A stretch of 64,000 bases of DNA from Nematostella vectensis (Eukaryota > Cnidaria > Anthozoa > Actiniaria > Edwardsiidae): positions 13,031,040-13,095,039 of the forward strand of contig NC_064042.1 of assembly GCF_932526225.1 (NCBI RefSeq), read 5' to 3'. The notes under the pieces were generated by a model. The model did no database searches, was not told where the DNA came from, and worked only from the letters and a program-made list of their open reading frames with translations. Shown here piece by piece: positions 27,987-40,181 of the stretch (the stretch's first letter is position 1; each line of letters begins with the position of its first letter). Position numbers and translations under genes: made by a program.

Positions 27987-28041
27987 ATGGCGTTCAGTAA
28001 CTGGGGAGTTCAGAGGACATACGGTGCATACTTTAATCCAG
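27987..28041 (+). CDS. gene A, proximal alternative first coding exon
   Basis: An ATG in a fair context (accagaATGG) opens 18 codons (MAFSNWGVQRTYGAYFNP) and then leaves one G before a donor CCAG|GTTTGT (GT at 28042-28043). The phase is 1, the same as exon 5426-5597, so it joins exon 34158 in frame through a Val codon. The upstream 150 bp contains a possible AGGTCA half-site (near 27876). This suggests an internal promoter producing a short N-terminal isoform. The call rests on one donor and phase only. Confidence 0.5.
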
Positions 28042-31000
28042 GTTTGTTACTTCATGTATCCTTATATTTCACGTTTAAAACACTGGCGGCTTTTAGTAAC
28101 CTGTTCATTGCCGTTCGCGCGACACAGTAATAAGTATTGTTAGCATCTTTGTTAAGTAAATCACAAGGTGTGAAAACAAACGAGAAACTTTTGTCAGCAA
28201 TTTGGTGGCAATATTTTTTTTTAATAAAAGAAAAACCGTAAACTTTTGATCGTTTGTATACCCCTAAATCATCCTACCAACTGAAAATCATTTAATTTCC
28301 CTCCAAGTGAGTTTATATATTTTTATCCTCGATATCTTAAACCTTTATTTAGACACGAGTTTTTTTATTTCTCTTTCTCAAATCGTCTAAACATTCGTGA
28401 TCTTAAACCAGAGTAATTAAAAGAAGACATGGCTGTCATATTCTACTACTGACTTCCGCAAGGCAAAATCGATGCATTCATGAATCTCAATAAAATAATT
28501 ATATGAAATACATTAAATTGAATTGTGAACTGGGGTTGCTTTGTAGCACCTAATTTTTGATTTTAATAAAACCTTTGCATGTTTACTCTCATTTTTAACA
28601 AGTTTTGTGTATCTGTAAACAAACCCGCACGATCCATATTTTGCGGCTTTTGGTAACAAAATTCCAGTAGAATGGCTGACTGCACGCTGGTCATAGCAAC
28701 ACGTAGGTGCATTAAACATGTGTATCGAACCGTTTCTCGCATTTCGTGTTCTTTGGACGCATCGCTTTTATGGATTTGCGGATAAAATTCAAGGGTGCTT
28801 AGATACTGGAGTATTTAGTTCTGAGACTTAAGGGTAAATTTATCTGATTCGAGTATCAGTTCGAACTATAGTTTTAACAGTACGGTCCGCCCACGATTGA
28901 AAATTTACAATCAGTTGACAAACTAAACAGAAAGCAAAAAAATAAGTCCAAATCGCTTTTTCGCATGGACAAACAAAGCTTGTTTTAGCAAGGATTCTGG
29001 TTAAATCACTAAATTAGTAATGATTTTAGTTTCTTATCATTGTTCTAAGCGGGAATTTCGAAGTTTGTAGCCAGGGCGACCTTTCACATTCAAAAGACCC
29101 ACAATAACTTTTTGTGACCACTTGCTGAATTGTTTGGATTTCCGAATCGGCCGTTCTGTGGCGATGCCTTCTCAAGTCCGCGTGATTTATGTGTAAATAT
29201 TTCGTGAGTACTTGAATCGACAAGTGATGTTGCTTGTTACAAATTCCTGACTTTAGCGTCAGGTTAGTCTTGCCAGTGCTTTTGCATTCCAAATGGCACA
29301 TGAACATAACAAAGTTAATGCGCATCCGCCATTTTGAATTGTCTTCCCGCCAAAAAGTCACGATCGCGCGCAAGTGTAATTTTTTTTATAGGCACGTACA
29401 TGCATGAATCATCAAAGAAGTTCCTGTATTTGTGAGACTAAACTTTAGATTTCCGTAAGTTTTTAAATCTCGTAGTCTTAGGATTGTATCGCGTGACACC
29501 TTTGGGAAATTGGGAACGAATTTAGAGGTCCCAATGGAAAGTGAAGGGTTCTGTTATGAGTGGTTTTATAAAGATTTTGGCATCTTAAAAACAAAGAACA
29601 GTACCCTTAGTAAGTAAGTATATAATAATAGCCACCGTATATACATCCTGCATTACATATTCATTGCAATAATTTATTTTACCCTCGTTGTTGGATACTT
29701 GAGGCTGAATTTCTATTTGGCAAAAGAATCAAATATTTTCTAACCAGAGAGGACGCGACCTTAAAAAAATGGCTTTTTTCACGATTCTGACGGTCTCCAA
29801 GGATATAATAAAATACACCTGTTTAATGCGTAAACAGTTTACCTACCCTCTTGTAAATATGATATTTTCAGTTTGACATGAAAAGTTCAAAATGGTTAGC
29901 TTGATATGTTCATGAGTGATGAAAATATCTTAACAGCCGTCATAGCAATTCCTTAGCTATCTTTATGGAAAAGATAATGTTCCACTAAGTAAAAAAAAAA
30001 AGTCACGAAGTCACGCAATATATTAGAAATAAACGTGGTGTAAAATTTTACACGAATTTATTTAATTAGACATGAATCCGAAACACTTGTATCAATACAG
30101 CCTTTTTACATCAGGGGGCAACTTGATTTCAATGATAAAAAAATCCGCGCAAATCAGATTGCAGAGCTGTTTCCTAATGCTAAAGCATGTAAATAACGTT
30201 TCCCTACAAAGCAAACGTCCAAAAAGCGCCCACTACAGCACGGAATTCCTAGCCAACAGCACGCTATCTAGCTTTGGTCGGACATATTGCGTGTTTTGGC
30301 TTCTAAGAACTTCATTTGTTCATCGTTGAAATATAGAAGGGTTATTTTATAAGTGTGTAAAAAAATGTTTTTTTTCTAAACTCTGTAGGATGCGTTGAAA
30401 TGGTAATAATAACAATCTTGGTGTCACGGAATTGTCACGTCACGGACACGGCTTGTGTCACGATACAGTCACGGCACCAACAATTTTTTGCCTTACGAAT
30501 GTAAAATCAAGCGTTTTTTTTCGAACGAATATAAAAGCTTTTATTCTTCAACAGAGTGGTCTGAAATAAATAATGTAGTAATAGAGGTTTTTAGATTCAC
30601 AAGAACACGTGGCCACCGTGAGGTTGAACCGTGACACAAGCCGACAAAGGATGACCTCTAGTTCGGCCAATTCGACTTCTAATTTTAAAGTTATTATTTC
30701 AAGAGTCTTATAGAGTGTCGTCCCGACATTCCATTGCGTTTGTGATCAATTTTCGCATGTTTTGCCAGGTTTTGAGATGTCGTGAGGTCGAAGTGGAAGC
30801 CAGTATATTGCGGTCACGATTATTTCCCCTTGCTGTCACTCATGATAACCTGTCAAGATTAAGGCTCCGCCTACTCAGTCACGATATAACCCGGTCACTC
30901 TCAAAGCAAGTTAGATTCAAACAAATTTACTTATGGATGGAGGATACAATATTAGGAACATTTTCACTATTTATGCTCTTCATTTATTGGTAAGTTGGTT

Positions 31001-34000
31001 AATCAAAAAATAAGTGCCTTCGTTAAGAAGCCGAGGATACACCGTCGCTGGTACTAGATATGTGCAAAGAGTTTTCCGCGTTTTCGGTCGTCTTCTAAGT
31101 ACTCGTTTACATAGAGCCTTAAAGGATAAATACGATGAGAAAACATTAGAGTACGGGTAAACAGCTGAGAAAAAAATCGTCGAAGTGATGTATTATCAGT
31201 GTACGACTAGTGTAGAAATCTACGCTAACGTATTTCTTCTCACATAGGTGATAATTATTTAAAGTGCTGTACCAATGATAATCTATGATTCTATAGTTTT
31301 CCATGACAAGTGAAATCAAATAATAGAATAGAGCGATCAAGCTTAAATCGTAGAAAAACTTTTTTTCTTTCTATAAGCCTTGTATATCGAGTGGCTAAGC
31401 GCACGTCGTAGACTTCAAGTGGCTAATTTCGTAATATCTTAACCTCGGTAATGAAGAGTGTATATGACGAACTAGCAAGGAATTCGAGAACGTTTGTGTA
31501 GGAGGTGCAAGGGGACAATCGATCTTATGTTCTTAGATTTTATCGAATTCTCTAGTAGCATTTGTGGTAAACTGTTTATTGAGTAATTGGTTCCTAGTTT
31601 GGTTTTCAATTTGGTATGTTTAGGTGGAAATTATAGCAGGGTGTGTTGTGTTACATAGTGTTGAATAGCGCTCAAAAAAACGTAGTTTCATCACGCGGAT
31701 CAGAGATCACTGTCGTCTCCTCACTCATAATTTTTGGTCGAAGTCGCGAAAGGGAATGAAGTGAAGACGATCACACAGGGTTGCGATCATAACAATTTTA
31801 TATTTTTATCTGTTATGACATCGCCATTTTGCTCAACTAATAATAAAAAGATCACCCATGGTGCAAAGCACGATTTTTCAGACTCTAATAAACCATTTAA
31901 ACGGTCAGTGACAGAACATATTTGTTATTCATTGGTAACTTTTTACTTACGAACACCAACATTTGGTTCTATGATAAAAACGTCTTGTTTACCACTTTAA
32001 AAACGATGCTTACCATTTGATCTGGGAAAACTTTCAAAAACAAATCCTGTTTTTGAGTCGCTCTAACTTCCTTAGTTAAACGGTGAATGATAAAAGATAG
32101 CCGATAAGAGAGAAAAAATAAAAAAAAAAACATCCAAAAATAATTTAAACGCAAAGCTTAAAAACGTTTCTAAAGGTTGTAAGCCATAATATTCACGGTT
32201 GACCAGCCCTTATGTTCCCCTGGTGTTTGCCATTTTGATATTATCGCCCCCAAGCGGCGAATACGTGTTGTTGATGTTATTGACAATCTTTAGTTGTTTT
32301 TCTGTGCCGCTGCTGTTCGCTGTTTGCCGTGCAAACATGTGTGTATGTAGATTTTCTCAATTCGCGTTCGGGTTACCACTGTAACTTTTGCACTAGCTTG
32401 TGCAAACAACCTTCACTTGTGCATAGCTAGGAAAGTGATTTCGTTTTTTTTTTTTTTTTTTATATCGTGCGAAAAAAAAAATCTGATCTCAATGCGACCG
32501 CATGTTATTTACAGCTCGCCTCAACGAATAGAATAATTCAGGGTTAAATAACAATACTGAAAAGCATTCACCTCTGTGAAGAGCAAGGGAACGGGAAGGC
32601 AAGAGAATATCCAAACGTGCTACGCGCTTTCGGGTTACGACTGACGGATATTTCAAGGATGCGCTTTCACCACAAAAATCTGCGAAACTAATAGCCGTGC
32701 CAAAATTATGGTTTTGCCGCGGCCGGTCCAGCACGTCTCAAGGAAAGAGTATTTCCACGAAAATGGTTAAGCGTGTTTTTTTGGATTTCCTGTAAGTCCG
32801 TGATCCCTTGCTTAACCTGGGACATTTATTGACTTTTATCTCTTGGTTTATCTGCCTTACAGCTGTTTTGTGCCTGGTCACGTACAGCAGTCACGGAATG
32901 TCACGCATTACAATGCGTGACTCAATGGCGTGACTAGAGACGTAAATTTACGCAGCTTTTTTATCTTTAGTTTCTAAGCAAACAGGATGTTTATTTTACA
33001 TAAATACTCAGATGTTTCGGTTCGCAACGTGGTTTGCGAGTTAGTTTTTTTTGCATTGCATTTGATTTAGATTTTTTTACAAAAAATCGATCCAAAATGT
33101 CTAAAGAAATCTCAAAGACAAATAACATTATTGCTTACGAGTTGTAGATATGTTTATGTTCGAAAGTCTGCAATTGTTTGTCTTGTACTTGATTATGACG
33201 GTTTGATTATGCCACGACTTTTGTTTTTCACAGCTTTAGAAGAACATTTAGGAGAAAAAGTACAACTTTTGTAGTTAACAAAGTGTGTTATTTATTTTTT
33301 GTTTTTACTTCTCCACGTATGTTGGAACATAGATCAGCCTCTAGTCTCTACATCAAGGTATTGTTTAGTCGCCGTTTCCTCCCAAGTCAATACACACAGC
33401 ATGTTATCTTTCTCTTGAAAAATAATTAACAAACTGTCAAGTATGACTATGTCTGCAAGAAATATGACTGATTAATATCATAAAATGCACGAATTTTACC
33501 CTCAAATGCTTGGGCTGATTGCTGTTGATTGGATGTTAAAGTTAAAATACCTTACTCGAATTATCTCACAGACATGTTTTTGGGGGACCAAACATGAATA
33601 TAAATTTCATAAAATGTATTTATTTCGACCTTAGATGCTTGTGATTATATATTGTTGATTGTCTTTTATATTCCATAAAATGCTTTCTATCAGAGGCAAG
33701 GGTTTCTAACACTCAAGAAATTTTCGAGGATTCTTTTAGAGATCTATTAAGTTCTATTTAAGAAGCACATAAATCAGTATACACTCTTCTTTTATATAAG
33801 ATCGTCTAATTTTCAGTTTAAGTTTTTGAGTATTAAAAGGATGGGAATGATCTTAACAGTATTCTTAAATTTTAGTGTATAAGCCCACGCTCACGCTTAA
33901 CTATAGCAAATTTCCTTTGTAATCCTTTAAGCTTCTTTTTAGACTTATGGTACTTTTTCTGTATGTGGTTACGGTAATGCCGCCTCGCATCGGAAATGAA

Positions 34001-34157
34001 ATATTACCCAGAGGTCTTGACACACTCATCACGTGCCGAATTACTCGATCCTACTGCGCAGACTCGTGTACATGTCCTTGACGCTTGTACGTGACAGAAT
34101 TTAATCAGATCGACTAATGCATATTAATGACGTAAATCTTTGTTTTTTTTTTTTTAG
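28042..34157. other. gene A intron with GTCACG clusters
   Basis: No coding exon seen. The hexamer GTCACG or its complement is unusually frequent: at least five copies within 30421-30475, others near 30002-30013, 30633, 30812, 30878 and 32876-32937. A paired ggcttgtgtcacg and cgtgacacaagcc (about 30450 and 30633) indicates an inverted repeat. The acceptor of the next exon follows a run of T at 34142-34155. Confidence 0.5.
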
Positions 34158-35434
34158 TGATCGCCAAAGAAAAGGAACAGGCCAAGGATCCATTCATAAG
34201 ACGACTGCACCGGGACATGATAACACAGACACAAACAAACGAGGATAGAATGGTATTTCCACGGAGCGAGTTTCCTAGGAAGAACTCCCATGCTAACCAT
34301 GTTTCACCGCTACCGTTCGCGTTCAGAGAATCTAAGGGACAATGCACAGTGAATATGCTGAGCGATTTAGAACCACAAAGTCACGGAGATCACGGTGCTT
34401 TCAAACGACCATTTTTCGATGGAACAAACTTTGATATCCAGGAAAAGAAGCGAAGGCTAGACAGTCGATTTCCCGCTCAAGAAGAAATTTCACAAGACTT
34501 CGAGACGGGTGCCATTAAAAACTGTCTGGCACGGAAGAAAAATCGTATTTACAATGAATTGTTACTCAAATTTGGGATTGAACCACCTACGGACGAGAAA
34601 ATTGTTCATTTTAGAGACAATGTTTTACTTAAAAATGTTAAAACAGTTAATTCAAGATCGCTTGAGGCAGCGAACGAAGTGACGGCTGCGAGGCCGAGTA
34701 GTGAGCCGTCTGGCGAAATTAACACCGTAATAAATGGGTATAACGTTGTGAAGGAAGAACAGGTTCGAGTCCCATCCGTTCCATTCGCTCACTGTTCGTA
34801 TGTATTTGGGAAAGGAAAAGCAGGAACTTATTTAAAGGAGTCTCCAGATGATTCTAAGGTTTTCGACGATGAGGGGAATTGTTATATTGATTCACACGAT
34901 TTTGATAGTTTCTATAAACCCAAGAAAATCCACGCTGGGAAGACGGCTTGTGTGAATCTTAATTCAAGCGGAAATCACGTAAATAATGGGATCGCAGCGG
35001 GGAATAATAACAGTAAAAAGCTTCCTAGTCACATAGAGCCAATTCTTCCGCCAATTATTGAGACTTCGGACCACGGTCTACCGAAGCGGGGGTTGAACTT
35101 CACGTTTCACGGTACTAACGGAGGTTACGCAGTCGACCACGATACTATGCCTCGAATCATCGCAATTCATTCTATCCCTACGCACGGAAAACAGATGATG
35201 CGCCAACACGCGGTAGCCGAACTTCGCGGCTCGGTATACAAGGCTGCCTCTGCGACTATCAAGGAGGAACACTGTGATGCAGAGGAGGGGTATAGAAAGA
35301 CCCCCGGGACAACTGGGTCATGGTGGCCCCCCAGTCCGGATTCGATTCCGGATGAAACTACCCCCAGAGAACAACACGGACTGTTGAAAATTATGACTCC
35401 TGAAGACAGGATAGCCTGTGGACTTGACATAAAG
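34158..35434 (+). CDS. gene A, second exon (large), unrecognised nuclear-type protein
   Basis: The acceptor is a T-run followed by AG at 34156-34157. The exon has two phase-completing bases and then 425 codons, ending in phase 0 at a donor (ATAAAG|GTAACT). The family was not recognised. The protein is hydrophilic, with a basic patch (QEKKRRLDSRF, about residues 95-105 of the exon), a conserved-looking segment (KKNRIYNELLLKFGIEPP), and two sumoylation-type sites (VVKEE about 198-201, TIKEE about 368-371). A third lies at the start of the next exon. There is no signal peptide or membrane segment. Repeated SUMO-type sites suggest a transcriptional regulator, which is inference. Codon continuity over 1.28 kb and agreeing phases at both ends make this a confident exon. 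Confidence 0.85.
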
Positions 35435-36496
35435 GTAACTACATGAAATTATTTGGGGACTTGAGATTGATAGGACCAGGTAAATTTTACTATTGTCTTT
35501 AGAACTTTCTTATTTGTTCTTAAGCTATTTAGAGCTAGTCCTTGCGTGCGATCAAACCCACAATTTTGCTTGACAACACGCACATTTTCAACCTGATTTA
35601 AAATACGTATGTATAGCCCTGATTCCACTTATAGAAAAGACGTCGTTACTATGATACTTCTCTTACATTTACAGTGAATATATTTTCTTTTCTCGTGTGA
35701 AAATAATGTGAGAATCATGAGTTTTCTCCATTTGTATTTTGGTGACGAAACAAGGTACAACACTTGATGATCACTTGCTTTAATTTAGGTTTTTACATTC
35801 GTTTTAACAACCAAACACTCGTGTCTACATCAGCTTTTAACAGTGCAAATACTATATCGCCATTATTTTTCATATTTCCGTCAACCACGTTCTCCCGCGT
35901 TTCGAGTCTGATATGAGATCTGAGTTGAGTTTGCTTACAAATTTAAACAATTCAAGCACTCACGTGTGTAGTGAAATTAATCCAAGCTCGAGACAAAGTG
36001 TTTGAAAGCTAGCTTTTTTAAGTGACTATTTGCTAAAATTTCATGTAATTTTTTAGCGTCCATGGTATACATGTTCGTAACACTTTGTCTTTAGCCTCAG
36101 GAACTAAAAGATGAAGTTATTTAAATATCACACGCTCGTCAGAAGTCATAACACAAGTAAAATTGCAATAAAAAAAACTTATATCAAAATTAATTTTTTT
36201 TGCGACCAATTAGAATTCAAAACGCTGTTTTGCACTAAAAAATAAAAATAATAATAAAAAGCCTGGATAGAGCGTTATTTTAGGCCGAGCAATAGCTTTC
36301 ATCTCTTATTGTCGCTCCATAAAACATTAGACTGCACACAGCAACAAATTGATTGGTGAGCATCGCGACTACACGATATTTCAAGACGTGAACTGGATGT
36401 TCTGTGCAGTTTAAAAATGACACGAATAAGAGAAGAGAATAAATTGTATCTTACTTTTCGCCTTATACTTAAAGCTTTATTTCTTTGTTTTTGCAG
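35435..36496 (+). other. gene A intron between the two large exons
   Basis: Starts GTAACT, ends in a pyrimidine-rich tract and TTGCAG. AT-rich, with no other feature seen. Confidence 0.8.
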
Positions 36497-37216
36497 GAGA
36501 CGAAGAACCACAAACTGAACATCACTGTCAAAGAAGAAGTACATACAGATGACGACGATGACGTTATTGTTACCAAGGTTACGAAATCACGTCATCCGAA
36601 AAATGAGACACATACATGTGCTAAGAACATGGCAGATCCATGCCCCACCATCAGTACAGAGAAGTTGAGGGAAATTTATACTCAACAAATCAGTTCGGAT
36701 TCTACGGGAGAAAATTCTGAGAACAAAGCGTTCTTGCTGTATTTGCTTTCACTTCGCGCTCAGAAATCTTCAGAGGGTGATGGTAAGACCGTACCAAACC
36801 GAGAACAAGACGTTCCACTGTTACAAGCTAGAAATGCGCCCAAGCAACCAAGGAAAAAATTCAACATAAAAGAGCTATGCGATAAACTGATTAACACTAG
36901 AGAGAGACTTGAACAGGAGCAGCTAGCATGGAAGCGGAAGTTGTTAGTCAGTTTGGAGGTAGTGTTAATTAAAAAGATTCGACGTTTGGAGCGAGAGACT
37001 GGGGAGAGCGCCCCTGAGGGGCTGGTGACTAGAGAAGAAGTGCTTCAGGAGGAGGGACTTAGTGATAGTGTCACAAGAGAGGATGTAGGCAGAAGTAATG
37101 ATAACCTTGTCAATATCGTAGAAGACTTGACTGGTAAGAAAGAGGGGAATGAAAATGCAAAGGGAAGGGAAAGGAACAAAAGTGTATCCGAAATCAGAGG
37201 GTATGATTCTTCTTGA
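36497..37216 (+). CDS. gene A, terminal coding exon
   Basis: Follows a TTTTTGCAG acceptor in phase 0, matching the donor at 35434, and runs 239 codons to a TGA. It opens with a sumoylation-type site (TVKEE) next to an acidic run (DDDDD), then an LLYLL segment (residues about 80-84) that fits the LxxLL nuclear-receptor box. A basic, helix-prone region follows (about 118-168: PRKKFNIKELCDKL, then RLEQEQLAWKRKLL), and the tail is charged. Family not recognised. With the preceding exon the protein core is about 665 residues. Nuclear co-regulator function is inference from SUMO sites and LxxLL only. Confidence 0.85.
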   Translation, partial: ETKNHKLNITVKEEVHTDDDDDVIVTKVTKSRHPKNETHTCAKNMADPCPTISTEKLREIYTQQISSDSTGENSENKAFLLYLLSLRAQKSSEGDGKTVPNREQDVPLLQARNAPKQPRKKFNIKELCDKLINTRERLEQEQLAWKRKLLVSLEVVLIKKIRRLERETGESAPEGLVTREEVLQEEGLSDSVTREDVGRSNDNLVNIVEDLTGKKEGNENAKGRERNKSVSEIRGYDSS

Positions 37217-38169
37217 GTCGGATTAAGCTTCTAACTCAGTTTAGCTAAAATATCATAGGGGATTATTAAGAAATTATTTATTATATTTTGTAAAAAAAAG
37301 TGATTTACACAACGCAAATGGAGTGAGGTTCAAAACCTGTCAAATTTTGGTGTAAATTTTTATACAGAATGAAAATCGCACAGGAGTGAAAATGATTGAA
37401 ATTAGTACATGTGGAAATGGAGTAAGACGTATATTTGTTTTATAATTTTCTGAACTTTAAAAGATATGTAAAGTATGTTATATTTAATAGATTATTTACA
37501 TGAGTCTTATTGCTGGATTTGATTTGGTTGATAATGTGTTTGAATTCTAGTCAGCCATTACAGTTGTTTTTAATGAGTCCCACGAAGCCGTCATAGTTAT
37601 ACCTTTCAAATGTTATAAGTTGATGTCATTCGCGGAGACTTATCAAAAGTGAATGTACCGTCTCCTTGCTGTCTTTTCTGGTTTATGGATCAAAAGATTA
37701 TTAAAATGATTAAAAAAGGAATTATAGTTATTTTCAAAGGCCTTTCTCTAAATAAACTGGTAATTTAGTTTTGTTGCTCTTTATTGGTTTCGTCTCGACA
37801 TAATGGCTGACTAAAAAATAATGCAGGGGTATGTTTTTATTTTCCAAAGGAAAATTATAATTTGACAAGGATAATCATATGATTGTTTAATAGTTTCTTT
37901 ATCTGTTTTGATGATATAGGTATTTCTGTGAGATATAGCTTAGTTAGCCTAGTATAATTTCCAATGGGAAATATTTATGAAGGGAAGTTAAAGAGATTGA
38001 TAAGCGCTTTGTAAAATGGCACAAATATTTTGTTTATTTATCAATGCTAAGTATTGTCCTTCAGCTTAAAGTATTTTTCAGGATTTAAGACTGTAAAAAA
38101 TAATTTTGAAATAAAAAAAGAAATTAATGAGAGAAATGATTTGGCTTCCCTCCCTAGATGATATCGACC
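37217..38169 (+). other. probable 3' UTR and flank of gene A
   Basis: AT-rich, non-coding. An AATAAA at 37751-37756 and another at about 38111 are candidate poly(A) signals. No other feature seen. Confidence 0.5.
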
Positions 38170-38184
38170 CACTGCTTTGGGTTA

Positions 38185-38455
38185 AATTACAGTGAAATCC
38201 AAGAATGGAAACAATATCAAACAAAAAGAAACGGGTTAAATTACAGAGCAAATCAAAGAATGGAAACTATCAAACCAGAAAAAACGGGTTAAATTACAGA
38301 GCAAATCCAAGAATGGAAACAATATCAAACAAAAAGAAACGGGTTAAATTACAGAGCAAATCAAAGAATGGAAACAATATCAAACCAGAAGAAACGGGTT
38401 AAATTACAGAGCAAATCCAAGAATGGAAACAATATCAAACAAAAAGAAACGGGCA
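38185..38455. repeat. minisatellite, about 55-bp unit, five copies
   Basis: Tandem copies of a unit containing aatggaaacaatatcaaac, agaaacgggttaaattacag and agcaaatc. Copy lengths are about 53-55 bp. One copy has a shortened aactatcaaacc. It lies just beyond the 3' end of gene A. The open frame across it (38205-38402) only reads the repeat. Confidence 0.9.
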
Positions 38456-38459
38456 TAAC

Positions 38460-39359
38460 TGAAATAAAATGACCGCAACAAAAAAAGTGATAGTCCTACG
38501 CTATCATGAACTATATCATCACCACAATTATTATTATCATTAATATGTCACATTCACCAGAAACACTAAGATCAGATAGCAAATGCAAATAAAACAATGT
38601 TTTTTTTCCATCTGAATGCATTTGCATTTGGAACGGCACATGATAAGAAATGCGTCTAAACTAGACCTCAGTATTACGGTATCGTGACACTTTATGGCCT
38701 AAAAAATAAAACAGCCTTTAACGAGCTGCCTTGTAACCAGGCGCGTCCAGCGTCTGTTGAACGAGTAAGCCTGGTAGCCGGCTCTACATGGGGAATTCTG
38801 AAAATGATGTTTTAGGTGTTTCGGAGTCGCGTTTTTGCTCACGCACAGGAATCCCGAAAAAAAAAAAACAATTTCCGAAAAAGCCAACTGGCAAAGGGCG
38901 CGTTTTTTCCTATCATTCTAGAATGGGAACGGTTGTTAGAGAATGTTCAGAATGGCATTCGAGTCATTCTGCTACAGGTACAAGAATGGGTAGAATGGCT
39001 CTCATTCCATTCCGGAATGGGAACGCAGGATGAACGAACGCGCGCTTTTTCTATTCTAATCATTCTCATTCCGGAATCACGAGTAAAAAAACGCGCCCTA
39101 AGCGTATGAAGCCGGACAATATATTTGCTTCTTACGCGTTCTTTTCATTGATAGCATTTTTGCTTCTTTTGCATCTTACTCAGACGAAAATCGAAAGCGT
39201 GCGAGCGGAGAACACTCCTCTCTTGAACCTATTTGTTGTTAGATTCGCGTACAATGCACCTCCCAAAGTCAAGTGACTGTGGATAGGATTATCGTGCGAT
39301 TCTGCTAGCTTGCATAAAGAAGCCATATCCTCTCACTGGTAGGGGTAAGGTTTTTCGCC
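38460..39359. other. intergenic between convergent genes A and B
   Basis: No gene seen. At 38920-39080 the word attctagaatggga, gaatggcattcga, cattccggaatggga and related forms recur in both orientations, forming short palindromes around gaatg/cattc. Confidence 0.5.
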
Positions 39360-39488
39360 AATAGACCTTTTCGCGGTTAAAATTACAATACTTGGGAGAC
39401 CTGTTGCTTTTCGCCAAAGAGGGGTTCTTTTACGTCTAAAACCAAAGGCCTCCCAAGTATTGTTGTTCTAACTGCGAAAAGGTCTATT
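39360..39488. mobile_element. MITE-like element with about 38-bp terminal inverted repeats
   Basis: The left end aatagaccttttcgcggtta continues to acaatacttgggag. The right end is its reverse complement with few changes. It lies in the 3' flank or 3' UTR of gene B. Confidence 0.85.
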
Positions 39489-39505
39489 TGATATTGTGCT
39501 TTACT

Positions 39506-39511
39506 TTTATT
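39506..39511 (-). promoter_or_regulatory. candidate poly(A) signal of gene B
   Basis: AATAAA on the - strand, about 400 nt downstream of the gene B stop codon. No nearer AATAAA was noticed. Confidence 0.35.
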
Positions 39512-39909
39512 GGAAAACCCTAGAGTTTTCACCCCTCCCCTTTCAACAGTAATGTTATTAGCTGTCAACTGAATTCTTAGCAAACAGAACACTTAGCCTT
39601 GAAATTCTGACTTTAATCGTCATATCAAATGATAAAACACTGTTTAAATTCCAAAACTGAAACAAATCAAACGATTTCATAAAATCACAAGAGGAATAAT
39701 GATTCCAGTTACGTTTAAATTGTGTTATTGTAATGTATATACAATATCATACGGTCCTCAATCATTTCATTTACCGTTCTCCTCGAAAAGTCTCTCTGAG
39801 CTGGAGCCCTAAAAACTTCCAAAACGACCACCACGCCACCAACTGTTTAACTGTTCAGCTAGATCGTAAGCCTTTTCTTTTGATCAACTGTTCTTTCCTA
39901 TACTTGTGA

Positions 39910-40181
39910 TCAAGTATTCCTCTTACTGTCAGGTTTGTCCCTCGCATCCAGGCTTGCTAGTAGTTCGTTGCGCTTTTGAAGCAGTTTCTGGATCCTTTGT
40001 TCTCGAATCTTGTCGAATGAAGTCTCTACCGTGAACACTTCGTTGTCCGGAGTTTGTATAGCAACGGTTGTTCTGCCGTTTCTTGGTAACCCGGTTGGAA
40101 TAGGGTTGCAAATCCTTTCACTTCCCAAGCCAAATACGTCCAGAGTGAAAGCTTCGGCTGCCTTCTCTAGAAGGGACTTTT
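39910..40181 (-). CDS. gene B, exon 8 (last coding exon)
   Basis: The acceptor TTTTTCAAAAG precedes AA-AAG; two bases complete a Glu codon with the upstream exon. It codes 89 residues to a stop: EKSLLEKAAEAF, then a stretch ending NPIPTGLPRNGR, then a basic, helix-prone tail (FDKIREQRIQKLLQKRNELL). Family not recognised. The first 20 nt are matched by the start of exon 7. Confidence 0.75.

Noticed and set aside
29026..29373. 115-codon - frame inside the gene A intron
   Set aside because: Composition unlike a conserved protein, no motif, no partner exon found.
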